Of a stretch of 40,438 bases of DNA, positions 16,742 to 25,272 are shown piece by piece (position 1 is the first letter of the stretch; every line of letters starts with the position of its first letter). Origin of the DNA: Pseudomonadota bacterium (lineage in GTDB: Bacteria; Pseudomonadota; Alphaproteobacteria; Rhizobiales; Pleomorphomonadaceae); assembly GCA_018262505.1 (NCBI GenBank), contig JAGSYV010000068.1, positions 1 to 40,438 of the forward strand, given 5' to 3'. The notes under the pieces were generated by a model, which had not been told where the DNA came from, ran no database searches, and saw only the letters and a program-made list of their open reading frames with translations. The position numbers were made by a program, and so were the translations under genes.

Positions 16742-19411
16742 TTATTTAGTGCACCCTGCGTCGGACGCAAGAGTGAGAACGACCTTTCGTTCTGTGGGGC
16801 GCACTTCAAGCACCTTGACTCTCACAGAATCCCCCAGACCAAAATCTGAGATAGAACTGCCTTTAGGCAGCTGGTTGATATGGACCAACCCAGAAACGCT
16901 CTTACTAAAATCTACAAAAAAACCATACGGTTTGATACGAGCAATCTTGCATTCAATAACAGATCCAGCCGGATAGTCCGTCTTAGCGGTCGACCATTCG
17001 TGCATACCCAACTGGGCGGCCGTTTGTAATATTCCTGCCCTTGCGACCGACAGGTCCACAAGATCGGCGAACTCATTAGTATCGACAAAAGCTGCTGACT
17101 GAACTGCTTCAAGAAACTTGCCATCTAAATACTCGTACGCCTCCGTCGCGTTCCGCCAGCCAGTGACTAAATTATAGTGCGAAGCCGCATCGGACATCCG
17201 ATCCGCTATTCCTTCCGCCACGGCATGATTGTCGAAATATATGTCTTCCGCTACCGCCGCCCAATAGTTGACGTCTGATAGCAGCTCTAAATGAACGATG
17301 CCAGCCGGAGATATCTTGACTAGGGTTGAATCGGTCAAGTAATCAACCTTGAAATCTTCAGTTAAAACACAATGCCACCTCGCCAGAGATGTTATTGCTT
17401 CAATAACAACGTCACGGCCAAAGCCATACGTGGCCAGAAAATTAATAATGTCGCGGATAGGAAAATAGCCTATCACTCTGCTGATTGAGCGTTTGCTGCA
17501 CCTCTCATTAAGCCACGACAAAACGGATAGATGCAGGAAGTAGTCTCTAGGTGCGGCGGCTTCCTTCGTACTAAATAGATTACGAAGATATGTTTTTGAA
17601 CCATCATAATAGCGCCGATTTTGCCGAAGCAACACTCGCAACATAATGTATAGCGGTATCTGATACGTACCCGTAGCGCGTTGAATCTTCAGAATTTCGC
17701 TTTCTGGAATATGACCGCTGTTGCAGAACTCCAGAAAAATCTCGAACGCCCGGCGCAGATTTCCTCCTGCGAGCCCTAATACGAGTCGGCTGACAGTACG
17801 GTCCTCGGCAAAAATCGAAGCAACAATAGCCGATAGGTATTTCGCTTGATCTGAGGCACTGTAGTCAACATGTATGCCGTTTTGAAGTTCATATCGATAA
17901 GTCGTTGCAGAAGAATGCAGTTGATTGAGAGCCATCTCAACACGCTTCGAAAGAACGTTGTGGAACGGGGGCGCTTCAATTCTAAACACCATATCTTTGA
18001 GAGCTGTATCAAGCGGAGGCTCGTCGCTATGATTGTCGTATGTCTCCTCGCGCAGAGGCAAAATAATCAATGCTTTAAATTCCCGCTGAAGCCACTGCGC
18101 TGCCTCGAACATAAGAAGTTGCTCCTCAAGGAGCCGCTTGTCGCAGTTATCCAGTACTATGATTACAAGTTTTCCGCGTTCACCACCACAGTAACGACAA
18201 TAGGCTTGCGCAGTGCGATGTCGATCGGCTTTTAGTCCTCTTAGCTCATTGTAAAGTTCCGTATTGTACTGGGAGGACCCTTCGATCAATAATTTAGATG
18301 CCTGCTTATTCCAGGAATTAACCTCGACGCTATAAAGAGATTTACTCGATTCTAGTTCATCAAAATCTATGGAGGCGTAAGAGGATCTAATAGAGGTTAT
18401 GATTTCTTCGCGCAGCCAGTTGTAAATTTCTTCACGATTGACCAAGGCAAAGTTCATATTGAGGTGAACCCACAACGTAGCTTGTCGCAGATCGGCAGGA
18501 AGCGCAACTTCCTGTAAATAGTCTACAAAGGTGGTTTTCCCCGCTCCGGCGCCACCAACTAGCAGCATAACTTTATGCTCTAGTGATGCTCGTGAGCCTT
18601 GTATCTTCTCAACTACTGGAGTGGGGTTTCCGGTATCATCAATAAGCTGAGCAGTGCTATGATTGAATGGTGAGGCTGCCCTAATAATTGAGTCGATTGG
18701 TTGAACGTATCGCGTTCTTCTTGATGAGGTGATGTATGCCTCACGTACAACCTTGGCTCTTTCTTCGCGAGTAGAGGGCATAAACGTCTGTTTTAGGTCA
18801 GCGGAGATTGTCGCGCCAAAGGTGTTCATGGTCATCGGCTCGTCCTGTACCGACTGCCCACCGACCAGAGAGCGAGGCTTCCAGGTTCTCTGGGGCGCGA
18901 GAGCGCTACGAATTTTAGACGCTAATGCAGCTAGCGCTTTTGCCCCCACGGCTTCACTCAACCGTTCTAGGTCTTGACTGTAAGGCTTGAGTGCCTCGAC
19001 CTTAGTAATCAGCTCTGGATCTTGATGGTCGGCCGGTCCTGCCCAGAGGTCGATGCCGTTCGACGCTATCACAAACCTAACTGGCGCCACTCCTGATGGA
19101 TATATGGCATTGAGTTCTGCAGCATAGAGCCGAGCCTCTCTATACGCCTCGGCAAGATCTTGATCACCGACAGGCTTGGCCTCGACGATCGCCAAAGGTA
19201 TGCCTTCAGACAGAAGAATGTAATCTGGATAGTAAATCTTTTTCAGTGCGCGCTTTTCAATTGTGAATTTGCGTATGTTTGCTTTGGTTAAAATATCGAT
19301 GAGTGGAATACCCAAACCGTCAGGCGCAGGGGTAGCCAAAAGCGGAAATATAAATTTCTGCTCAACGTCACTTTCAGATTCAAAAAGAGGGTTGGGATTC
19401 TTCTTAATCAA
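16742..19411 (-). CDS. Putative single-gene defence protein: HsdR_N-like nuclease, P-loop NTPase, S1 domain
   Basis: The 889 residues show three recognisable parts. Residues 1-170 resemble the HsdR N-terminal nuclease domain of type I restriction enzymes: Glu17, Asp63 in YYPDYILL and Glu77-x-Lys79 in LAIVEAKP form a PD-(D/E)xK site. Residues 270-570 are a P-loop NTPase with Walker A GGAGAGKTTF (286-295), Walker B LVIIVLDNCD (415-424), a strand-arginine LPLREETY and a sensor-like AGGNLRRAFEIFLEF (548-562). A helical, possibly winged-helix part follows (about 620-760). Residues 812-884 are an S1 RNA-binding domain (GSVIECKIARIKPYGFFVDF, VSGLVHINQLP). Codon use is more AT-rich than its neighbours and the gene stands alone, which suggests transfer. 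A defence role is inferred from the architecture; I know of no named system with this domain order. Confidence 0.8.
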   Translation of the reverse strand: MIKKNPNPLFESESDVEQKFIFPLLATPAPDGLGIPLIDILTKANIRKFTIEKRALKKIYYPDYILLSEGIPLAIVEAKPVGDQDLAEAYREARLYAAELNAIYPSGVAPVRFVIASNGIDLWAGPADHQDPELITKVEALKPYSQDLERLSEAVGAKALAALASKIRSALAPQRTWKPRSLVGGQSVQDEPMTMNTFGATISADLKQTFMPSTREERAKVVREAYITSSRRTRYVQPIDSIIRAASPFNHSTAQLIDDTGNPTPVVEKIQGSRASLEHKVMLLVGGAGAGKTTFVDYLQEVALPADLRQATLWVHLNMNFALVNREEIYNWLREEIITSIRSSYASIDFDELESSKSLYSVEVNSWNKQASKLLIEGSSQYNTELYNELRGLKADRHRTAQAYCRYCGGERGKLVIIVLDNCDKRLLEEQLLMFEAAQWLQREFKALIILPLREETYDNHSDEPPLDTALKDMVFRIEAPPFHNVLSKRVEMALNQLHSSATTYRYELQNGIHVDYSASDQAKYLSAIVASIFAEDRTVSRLVLGLAGGNLRRAFEIFLEFCNSGHIPESEILKIQRATGTYQIPLYIMLRVLLRQNRRYYDGSKTYLRNLFSTKEAAAPRDYFLHLSVLSWLNERCSKRSISRVIGYFPIRDIINFLATYGFGRDVVIEAITSLARWHCVLTEDFKVDYLTDSTLVKISPAGIVHLELLSDVNYWAAVAEDIYFDNHAVAEGIADRMSDAASHYNLVTGWRNATEAYEYLDGKFLEAVQSAAFVDTNEFADLVDLSVARAGILQTAAQLGMHEWSTAKTDYPAGSVIECKIARIKPYGFFVDFSKSVSGLVHINQLPKGSSISDFGLGDSVRVKVLEVRPTERKVVLTLASDAGCTK

Positions 19412-19684
19412 TTGGCTTCCCCCAGTCGCTTATCGAAAATATAATCATATCCAGCATTGCATAAAATCAAGCATATCTATTCCGGTAATGAACCGAATAC
19501 GATTGGGGGAGCATAGATTCTCGCATTAATATAGGGCTTGTTGCAATTCTAAAACACTTCGCCCTACGCGCGGCGTCGGCGCAATTGCGTACCTTGGCAA
19601 GCAAGAATCAAGTATCTTACTTGTGTATAAAACTCATATAATATATTCGATTTAGAATGATCGTAACCTGCTACAGGAGGTGAA

Positions 19685-19762
19685 ATGTCGTCTTGTACGA
19701 ATCATCCCCTACCGACCGCGCATGACCAAAACTGGTTAGTCCGCAAACGGCTCCCGTTTTGA
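19685..19762 (+). CDS. Possible 25-residue small ORF with consensus ribosome site
   Basis: The ATG at 19685 follows AGGAGG by 4 bases and opens a 25-codon frame (MSSCTNHPLPTAHDQNWLVR, then KRLPF) ending in TGA at 19760-19762. A TATAAT lies 43 bp upstream of the ATG. The -35 region is poor. A 6-bp hairpin overlaps the last codons. Promoter, ribosome site, frame and hairpin together look like a miniature transcription unit divergent from the NTPase gene. The peptide resembles nothing I know, so it may equally be a leader, a small RNA or chance. Confidence 0.3.
   Translation: MSSCTNHPLPTAHDQNWLVRKRLPF
19745..19759 (+). terminator. Small hairpin at the end of the mini-ORF
   Basis: AAACGG and CCGTTT pair around CTC, followed by TGACGTTCTTG. 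This is a weak intrinsic-terminator shape, placed where the small ORF ends. Confidence 0.3.
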
Positions 19763-19778
19763 CGTTCTTGCAGCGCCC

Positions 19779-21026
19779 CTAGTTCCCAACCCACCCCAGC
19801 CACACCACCCCGAACCCGATCGACAGCACCGTCAGCGGCGCCCCCACCGTGAAATACGGCCAGAAGCCGAGGGTGATGCCGCGTTGGCGGGCGCGTTGGG
19901 CGACGATGAGGTTGGCGACGGAGCCGATCAGGGTGAAGTTGCCGGCGAGCGTCGAGGCCATGGCGATGGCGAGCCAGGCGCGTGTGGGGTCGGCGAGGCC
20001 GGCGACGAAGGGTTTCAGCACCAGCACGGCCGGCACGTTGCTGACGATGTTGGAGAGCACCGCCGTTACCGTCGCCAGGATGGGCAGGCTGGCGAGATTG
20101 AGCTTGCCGACCTCAGCCACCGCGTCGGGCGTCAGCACCGTTTTCTCGAGGCCGGCGACCACGATGAACAGGCCGGTGAACATCACCAGCAGCGGCCAGT
20201 CGATGTCGAAATAGACCTTCTCCGGCTTGACGCGCCGGGTGACCAGCAGCAGCGCGCCGGCAAGGATCGCCACCTGGGCGATCGGCAGGCCGAGGAAGAA
20301 CAGCACGATCATCACCAGCACCGTCAGCACCGTGCGCCAGACCAGGGCGCTGTGGTAGCGGCTCGGCGGCGGCGCGGCGGCGGCCAGCTTCTGTCTGGTC
20401 AGGAACTCGGAGCGGTAGATCAGCGCGATGAGGATGATGGTGAGCAGAAGGCCGACGACGGCCACCGGCGCCAGCGTGCCGACGAAGGCGCCGTAAGGGA
20501 TGTGCGCCAGCGAGCCGATGATCATGTTCTGCGGGTTGCCGGTGATGGTCGCCACGCTGCCGGCGTTCGACGCCAGGGCGACGGCGAGGAGGTAGGGCAC
20601 GGGGTTGCGGTCGAGGCGCTCGATCACGTCGATGACCAGCGGCGTCATCACCAGGCAGATGGTGTCGTTGACCAGGAAGGCCGAGAGCAGGCCGGTGACC
20701 AGCACGATGGCGGTGAGAAGAACGATAGGATAGTGGGCGCGGGGGACGACGAAGCCGTTGACCAGGCGGAAGAAGCCGGAGAGGCGCAGGTTGGCGACGA
20801 CGATCATCATGCCGAGCAGCAGGGTGATCGTCTCCATGTCGATGGCCCGATAGGCCTCGTCGAGGGTGAGGACGCCGAAACCGACCATCAGGCTGGCGCC
20901 GAGCAGGGCGGCGCCGGCTCGGTCGAGCCGCCAGCCGGGCAGCTTGCCGACGGCCATGACCAGATAGGTCATTGCGAAGATAAGGATGGCTGCGATCATC
21001 AGGGGCCTCGTTGATGCCCCGTACAT
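19779..21026 (-). CDS. Anion permease, SLC13/ArsB (ion transporter) superfamily
   Basis: A 415-residue inner-membrane protein with about 11 helices. The two family half-motifs are visible: NAGSVATITGNPQNMIIGS in the first half and LSNIVSNVPAVLVL in the second, with TLAGNFTLIGSVANLIV near the end. This pattern is typical of YbiR-like and ArsB/NhaD-like carriers. The substrate cannot be read from sequence. An in-frame ATG at 20999 (MIAAILIFAMTYLVMAVGK) is an alternative and perhaps better start, since it places the first helix at the N terminus. It lies 140 bp downstream of the EamA gene on the same strand. Confidence 0.85.
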   Translation of the reverse strand: MYGASTRPLMIAAILIFAMTYLVMAVGKLPGWRLDRAGAALLGASLMVGFGVLTLDEAYRAIDMETITLLLGMMIVVANLRLSGFFRLVNGFVVPRAHYPIVLLTAIVLVTGLLSAFLVNDTICLVMTPLVIDVIERLDRNPVPYLLAVALASNAGSVATITGNPQNMIIGSLAHIPYGAFVGTLAPVAVVGLLLTIILIALIYRSEFLTRQKLAAAAPPPSRYHSALVWRTVLTVLVMIVLFFLGLPIAQVAILAGALLLVTRRVKPEKVYFDIDWPLLVMFTGLFIVVAGLEKTVLTPDAVAEVGKLNLASLPILATVTAVLSNIVSNVPAVLVLKPFVAGLADPTRAWLAIAMASTLAGNFTLIGSVANLIVAQRARQRGITLGFWPYFTVGAPLTVLSIGFGVVWLGWVGN

Positions 21027-21166
21027 CTGCCAGAAAACTGGACTGAAAGTTAGAACAATTCAGCGGGGCGACGGCCGCTGCCCGCAAGAACGGAGCGGCG
21101 GCCCGGCGCTTGTGCGGGGCATTTGCGGCGAAAACAGGTCTGCCGGAGCGGCCCCTGGGGCGAACC

Positions 21167-22093
21167 TCAGGATTCTTGCAGGTCCTCTCCGCGATCGACC
21201 ATCCTGTTTCCCGCGCCTATCCGAAAAGCCGACCATCCCAGCGTCGATCCGGCCGCCGCCAGCAGGATGAGGCCGGCGCCCACCAGTTGCGTCGGCTGTA
21301 GCCTGATCCCGAAGGCCAGGAAATCCACGGCGATGGCGACCATCGGGTAGAGGAAGGACAGCGCACCGGTGAGCGGTGTCGGCAGCTTCTGGATGGCGCC
21401 GTAGAGCAGGATGTACATCAGGCCGGTGTGGACGACGCCAAGCGTGACGAGGAGGGACCAGCCGCCGAGGTCGGTGGGCAGGGCCGCGAAATCGGCCAGC
21501 GGCGCCAGCATCAGGATGCCGACCGTCAGCTGGATGAGGGCGATGAGGTGGGGTGGAACGCCCTTCAGTTTCTTGGTGATGATGGCGGCGATGGCGTAGA
21601 AGAAGGCCGCGCCGAGGGCCAGGGCGATGCCCAGGAGGTAATCGTGGCCGATGTAGCCGGCCTCGGGTCTGCCCTGGACGATCGCCAGCATGCCGACGAA
21701 GGCGAGGGCCAGCCAACCGAGCCGGCCGAGCGTCAGGCGCTCGCCCAGGAAGAGCGCGCCCATGGCGACCAGCATGAAGGGCTGGGTGTTGTAGACCGCC
21801 GTGGCGATTGAGATCGAGGCGCGCGGATAGGCGGAAAACAGCAGTAGCCAGTTGGTGACGATGGCAACGCCACCCAACGCGGCAAGGCCGATCTGCCGAC
21901 GGCTGATGACGCTGGAGGAAAACAGTCCCAGGACGGTGCAGGTCACCAGCAGCGTCAGCGCGCCGAAGGCACAGCGCCAGAACACGATGTTGGCCACCGG
22001 CTGCCTGGAGAGAACGACGAACAGGCCGATCGTGCCGGATATGATCATGGCCGCCGTCATCTCGGCCGTTCCGTGGGCGCGGGGATTTGTCAT
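21167..22093 (-). CDS. EamA-family drug/metabolite exporter
   Basis: A 308-residue, ten-helix DMT transporter with two EamA repeats. The first includes ISIATAVYNTQPFMLVAMGA and the second includes LTGALSFLYPMVAIAVDFLA. The ATG at 22093 (MTNPRAHGTAEMTAAMIISG) is preferred to an upstream in-frame ATG at 22177, which would run back through the promoter shared with the divergent Lrp gene. An AsnC/Lrp regulator divergent from an EamA exporter is a common pairing for amino-acid export, so an amino acid or analogue is the likely substrate. Confidence 0.85.
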   Translation of the reverse strand: MTNPRAHGTAEMTAAMIISGTIGLFVVLSRQPVANIVFWRCAFGALTLLVTCTVLGLFSSSVISRRQIGLAALGGVAIVTNWLLLFSAYPRASISIATAVYNTQPFMLVAMGALFLGERLTLGRLGWLALAFVGMLAIVQGRPEAGYIGHDYLLGIALALGAAFFYAIAAIITKKLKGVPPHLIALIQLTVGILMLAPLADFAALPTDLGGWSLLVTLGVVHTGLMYILLYGAIQKLPTPLTGALSFLYPMVAIAVDFLAFGIRLQPTQLVGAGLILLAAAGSTLGWSAFRIGAGNRMVDRGEDLQES

Positions 22094-22228
22094 GGTGAGG
22101 CTCCGTTTGAGGGTCTCACAACGATAGGGGGCGAACCCTGCCGCATACATGGAATAAGGAAGGCGGATTTGACGCAATGCCTAATCCATGCAGGTATGGA
22201 CGGCATAGGTCCTTCCGGAGAACGGCCC

Positions 22229-22666
22229 ATGCTGGATGAACTCGATCGCCGCATCGTCGAAGCGCTGGCCGACGACGCCCGGATCTCGGTCAAGGAACTG
22301 GCGCTGGCCATCGGCCTGTCGTCGCCCAGCACATCGGAGCGGGTGAAGCGGCTCGAGGAGCGCGGCATCATCCGCGCCTTCACCATCGACCTGTCTGCGG
22401 AGGCGCTGGGCTATACGCTGCAAGCCATCGTGCGCATCCGGCCGTTGCCGGGCAAGCTGCATATCGTGCAACAGCTGATCGCCGACATCCCGGAAGTGGT
22501 GGAATGCGACAAGGTGACGGGCGACGACTGCTTCATCGCCCGCCTCTATGTGCGAACCATCGGCCAGTTGGACGAGCTGTTGGACAAGATAGCCGACAAG
22601 GCCGAAACCAGCACCGCCGTTGTCAAATCGCAGCCGGTCAAGCGCCGAAATCCACCGCTCACCTGA
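22229..22666 (+). CDS. Lrp/AsnC-family transcriptional regulator
   Basis: The 145 residues comprise an N-terminal helix-turn-helix (LDELDRRIVEALADDARISV, then KELALAIGLSSPSTSERVKR) and a C-terminal RAM ligand-binding domain (VECDKVTGDDCFIARLYV). The ATG at 22229 gives the classic Lrp start; an in-frame ATG at 22196 is the alternative. It is transcribed away from the EamA exporter, and the 135 bp between them should contain its operator. Control of the exporter by an amino acid is likely but inferred. Confidence 0.9.
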   Translation: MLDELDRRIVEALADDARISVKELALAIGLSSPSTSERVKRLEERGIIRAFTIDLSAEALGYTLQAIVRIRPLPGKLHIVQQLIADIPEVVECDKVTGDDCFIARLYVRTIGQLDELLDKIADKAETSTAVVKSQPVKRRNPPLT

Positions 22667-22968
22667 GAGCCAGGCTGAAGGTGGGGAGCCTGCATGAGGC
22701 TATCGACCCGTCGCCTTGAGCAGGCGATCAGGCGGGGCGGAGCGCCCCTTGGGCTTGCCGGTGACGACACCGCCGCCGGCCGTGGTTCCCGGCGCCGCGT
22801 TAAGGCGTACGGATCGCAGATTGCATCGTTCCGGGTTCAATGGATACTCTTCGGGCATTGCGCGATTCCTGGGGGCAGGAGCGCTCGGGGTTTTGCTTCA
22901 GGCCGGGCGTCCTTTGGTGCGCTCATCATGGCAGCGTCTGAAGGAAGCGCCGGCTTCAGGGGGCTTAC
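22667..22968. other. Intergenic region before first DUF805 gene
   Basis: These 302 bp hold no convincing gene. A stretch around 22814-22850 (GATTGCATCG, then TCCGGGTTCAATGG) has a close relative before the second DUF805 gene (23691-23715), so the upstream region appears to have been duplicated with the gene. Confidence 0.5.
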
Positions 22969-23526
22969 ATGGGTAGCTTAAGCATCTGGCACATTCTGGT
23001 GGTTCTGTTCTTTGTCGGGCTGCCGATCATCTTCATCGTCATGAAGCCGCCGGAAGGCCCCAACAGGTTCGGCGAGGTCGGCCGCCCGATGGATTTCGGG
23101 CAGGCCATCAGCGCCTATTTCTCCAATTATTTCAACTTCTCGGGGCGTGCCAGCCGGTCGGAATTCTGGTGGGCGATCCTGTTCACTTTCCTGGTCGGAC
23201 TGGTGGTTTCGCTGATCCCGATCGTCAACATGCTGTGGTCGCTCGGCACCTTCTTTCCGTCGATCTCGCTGGCCACGCGGCGCCTGCACGATACCAACCG
23301 GAGCGGTTGGTTGCAGTTGCTGGCGATATGCTTCCCGATCGGCACCATCGCCGTCATCGTCTGGTATTGCTTTGCGCCCAAGGAAATCGACCAGCTGACG
23401 ACGCTTGCGTTCAATAGCGGCAGCGCCGATCTCGACAGGCTCGAGCGGCTCAACGCCCTCCGGGCGTCCGGCGCCGTCACCGACGAAGAGTTCGAGGCCC
23501 AGAAGCGCCTCATCCTCAAGCGCTGA
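22969..23526 (+). CDS. DUF805 membrane protein with C-terminal SHOCT domain
   Basis: The 185 residues begin with one N-terminal helix (IWHILVVLFFVGLPIIFIV). The DUF805 core follows: YFNFSGRASRSEFWWAILF, helices, ISLATRRLHDTNRSGWLQLL and IVWYCFAP. The C-terminal 35 residues (LDRLERLNALRASGAVTDEE, then FEAQKRLIL) are a SHOCT domain, a short oligomerisation or anchoring module. DUF805 proteins are inner-membrane proteins of unknown function. The next gene is a paralogue without SHOCT. Confidence 0.85.
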   Translation: MGSLSIWHILVVLFFVGLPIIFIVMKPPEGPNRFGEVGRPMDFGQAISAYFSNYFNFSGRASRSEFWWAILFTFLVGLVVSLIPIVNMLWSLGTFFPSISLATRRLHDTNRSGWLQLLAICFPIGTIAVIVWYCFAPKEIDQLTTLAFNSGSADLDRLERLNALRASGAVTDEEFEAQKRLILKR

Positions 23527-23601
23527 GAAGCCCTTCCGCGGCTGGGGGAGAGCACCGGGTGTGGCTCGCGCGCCCCGGATCGTCTTGCGTCCTGACGATG
23601 C

Positions 23602-23656
23602 AAGCGGATCCGGTTTTTTGTTGTCGCATCGGAGGGTGAGAAAACCGGATCCGCTT
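23602..23656. repeat. 16-bp inverted repeat between the DUF805 genes
   Basis: AAGCGGATCCGGTTTT (23602-23617) and its exact complement AAAACCGGATCCGCTT (23641-23656) are separated by 23 bp. Similar AAAACCGGATCCGCTT-type palindromes are frequent between genes in Rhizobiales, so this is probably a dispersed palindromic element. It could also act as a terminator for the first DUF805 gene, as it lies 75 bp after that stop and the left arm runs into TTTTTT. Confidence 0.7.
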
Positions 23657-23824
23657 TCCGGTCCTATGCCTTAAGGCGCATGGGGCTGCGATTGCATCGC
23701 TCCGAATTCGATGCTTATTGATGCGGTGGGCTTTCCTGGGGAGGGAAGCGGGGAGTTCAGACTGGCGCCTTGTGCGTGGTGGAAGTGGGGCGGCCTGCGG
23801 GACATCAGCCTTCGGGGGGCAGAT

Positions 23825-24268
23825 ATGATCAGCATCAATGGGGCGGAAGGGCTGGCGGTGCTGCTGATCCTGGTCTGGGTGCTTATCCCCATCCCCTTCA
23901 TCCTCAAGCGCCCTCCCGGTGGCGCCAACCGGTTCGGCGAGGCCAGTTGGCCCTTGGGGTTTCTGGAGGCGATCGCTGCCTTCTTCAAGAACTTCGCAGA
24001 CTTTTCGGGACGCGCCAGCCGCTCGGAATTCTGGTGGGCGATCCTGTTCAACGTCCTCGTCGTCACGGTGGCGTCCTTCGAGCCGCTGCTCGGCGTCGCG
24101 TGGACGGTGATCTCCTTCCTGCCGGCAATCTCGCTGGCGACAAGGCGGCTGCACGACATCAACCGCAGCGGCTGGTTCCAACTGCTGTCGATCTCCTTCC
24201 CGGTCGGCACGATCGCCCTCATCGTCTGGTACTGCCAGCCCGCCGGGGACGCCGACGCGTTCGACTGA
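23825..24268 (+). CDS. DUF805 membrane protein, paralogue without SHOCT
   Basis: The 147 residues repeat the plan of the preceding gene: an N-terminal helix (AVLLILVWVLIPIPFILKRP), FADFSGRASRSEFWWAILF, ISLATRRLHDINRSGWFQLL and IVWYCQP, then a short acidic tail in place of SHOCT. The ATG at 23825 (MISINGAEG) matches the position of the first helix; an upstream ATG at 23711 would add unrelated residues. It is clearly a tandem duplicate; function is unknown. Confidence 0.8.
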   Translation: MISINGAEGLAVLLILVWVLIPIPFILKRPPGGANRFGEASWPLGFLEAIAAFFKNFADFSGRASRSEFWWAILFNVLVVTVASFEPLLGVAWTVISFLPAISLATRRLHDINRSGWFQLLSISFPVGTIALIVWYCQPAGDADAFD

Positions 24269-24283
24269 CCAGGCGCCGCCTCG

Positions 24284-24640
24284 TCACGCCGCGCTCAGCT
24301 CCTTCACGAACGTCTGCACCTGCGACCGCAAGTCGTGCAACTGGGCGGCCATCTGGCCGAATTCGTCGCGCCGGCTGGTCTTTTCGCTGGTGGACAGGTC
24401 GCCGCGAGCGATGGCCTGCAGCGAGCGCGAAATGGTGACGACGCCGGTGGAGACGCCGCGGTCGATCTTGAAGCTGAGGGCGAAGATGACGAGGCCGGTT
24501 CCGCGCCGAGGCGCTCGGCTGGGGGGCACGAGTGTGCTGACCGCCGGCCTCTCAAGCCGCCGACGGGTCGCGTCGGCGCGCCGCCGCCTTCGTCGAGCAG
24601 CTCCGACAATCGGCCGACTCCGACGGGCAACGTGTCGGTC
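24284..24640 (-). pseudogene. Remnant of a chemoreceptor-like gene (HAMP end)
   Basis: The last 70 residues of the frame ending at 24284 read as a membrane helix followed by a HAMP domain (ISRSLQAIARGDLSTSEK, RRDEFGQMAAQLHDLRSQV), as in methyl-accepting chemotaxis proteins. The frame stops right after HAMP, so no signalling domain follows. Upstream of the helix the sequence loses homology in this frame, and another frame resembles chemoreceptor tail residues (GRLSELLDEGGG). The pieces are scrambled, so I call this a decayed fragment. Confidence 0.5.
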
Positions 24641-24870
24641 GATGAAAACGTTACGAAGATCAGGCCGCCATCTCAAGGCACATTGGCTTGGCCAATTCCG
24701 GATGGTCGCGTTCTGGCTAAACGGGCGCCTGCCCAACGAGGCCTACGGTGCGGACATCCCTCCGTCCAGGATGCATCACAGTCCATGAGTCATGTCCAAT
24801 CAAGCGGAGCCATCTCTTGCATAATACCAAGGCTCATTTTCAATGCATCTTGGTATTGGCGATCCCTATT

Positions 24871-25272
24871 TCATGGCTGCTTGGCGACGATCTCCGTTTT
24901 GACCCATGGGGCACAAAGCAAAGAATCGAGATAGCCCTCGAGTTCTATCAATTTTCTGATTAACTCGCGGCGGGCATACACACCCTCTTCGGAAGTTGCC
25001 GGAATTTTGATAACGTAGTCTACGCCCGCTTGAAAATGTCCCTCGAGGATCTCGGCTTCTTCCTGGCCGAGACACAAGGCCCCGGCCAGCTTAACGCGTC
25101 GCGCAATGGACGATGAAATTTTCCTAAGTTCCAGATCTACATCATATGTATATTTTGACGGTACCGCGTCTCGACTTTCAAGGATTTTCAGGTGCATGAT
25201 AACCTCGAAGTAATCGATATCGTAATGAAAATTATCGTGAAAATTTGAACGTGTGGTTCTGGCGATTAGCAA
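24871..25272 (-). CDS. Hypothetical protein, unrecognised
   Basis: A 133-residue frame (108 if started at the ATG at 25197, MHLKILESRDAVPSKYTYDV). The protein is mixed alpha/beta in look, charged and without a signal peptide or membrane helix. It has an evenly charged C-terminal helix region (EEGVYARRELIRKLIELEGY). Base composition is more AT-rich than the flanking operons. I recognise no domain. It lies in a region of decayed genes, so it could be a survivor of an acquired segment or not a gene at all. Confidence 0.45.
   Translation of the reverse strand: MLIARTTRSNFHDNFHYDIDYFEVIMHLKILESRDAVPSKYTYDVDLELRKISSSIARRVKLAGALCLGQEEAEILEGHFQAGVDYVIKIPATSEEGVYARRELIRKLIELEGYLDSLLCAPWVKTEIVAKQP

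Larger units (their letters stand above)
19412..19778. other. AT-rich intergenic region upstream of the NTPase gene
   Basis: This 367-bp gap holds the promoter of the NTPase gene (minus strand) and, on the plus strand, a TATAAT at 19637-19642, a consensus AGGAGG at 19675-19680 and the small ORF listed next. No mobile-element ends are seen. Confidence 0.5.

Noticed and set aside
16694..16849. A 51-codon plus-strand frame with a good AAGGAGG site (MLAAIENPKKSAVARDLF onward)
   Set aside because: Two thirds of it is antisense to the S1-domain codons of the NTPase gene and it has no recognisable homology; the start looks gene-like, so it could be a remnant, but I cannot support it.
19884..21014. 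A 376-codon frame opposite the SLC13-type permease
   Set aside because: Antisense shadow of a clear membrane protein gene.
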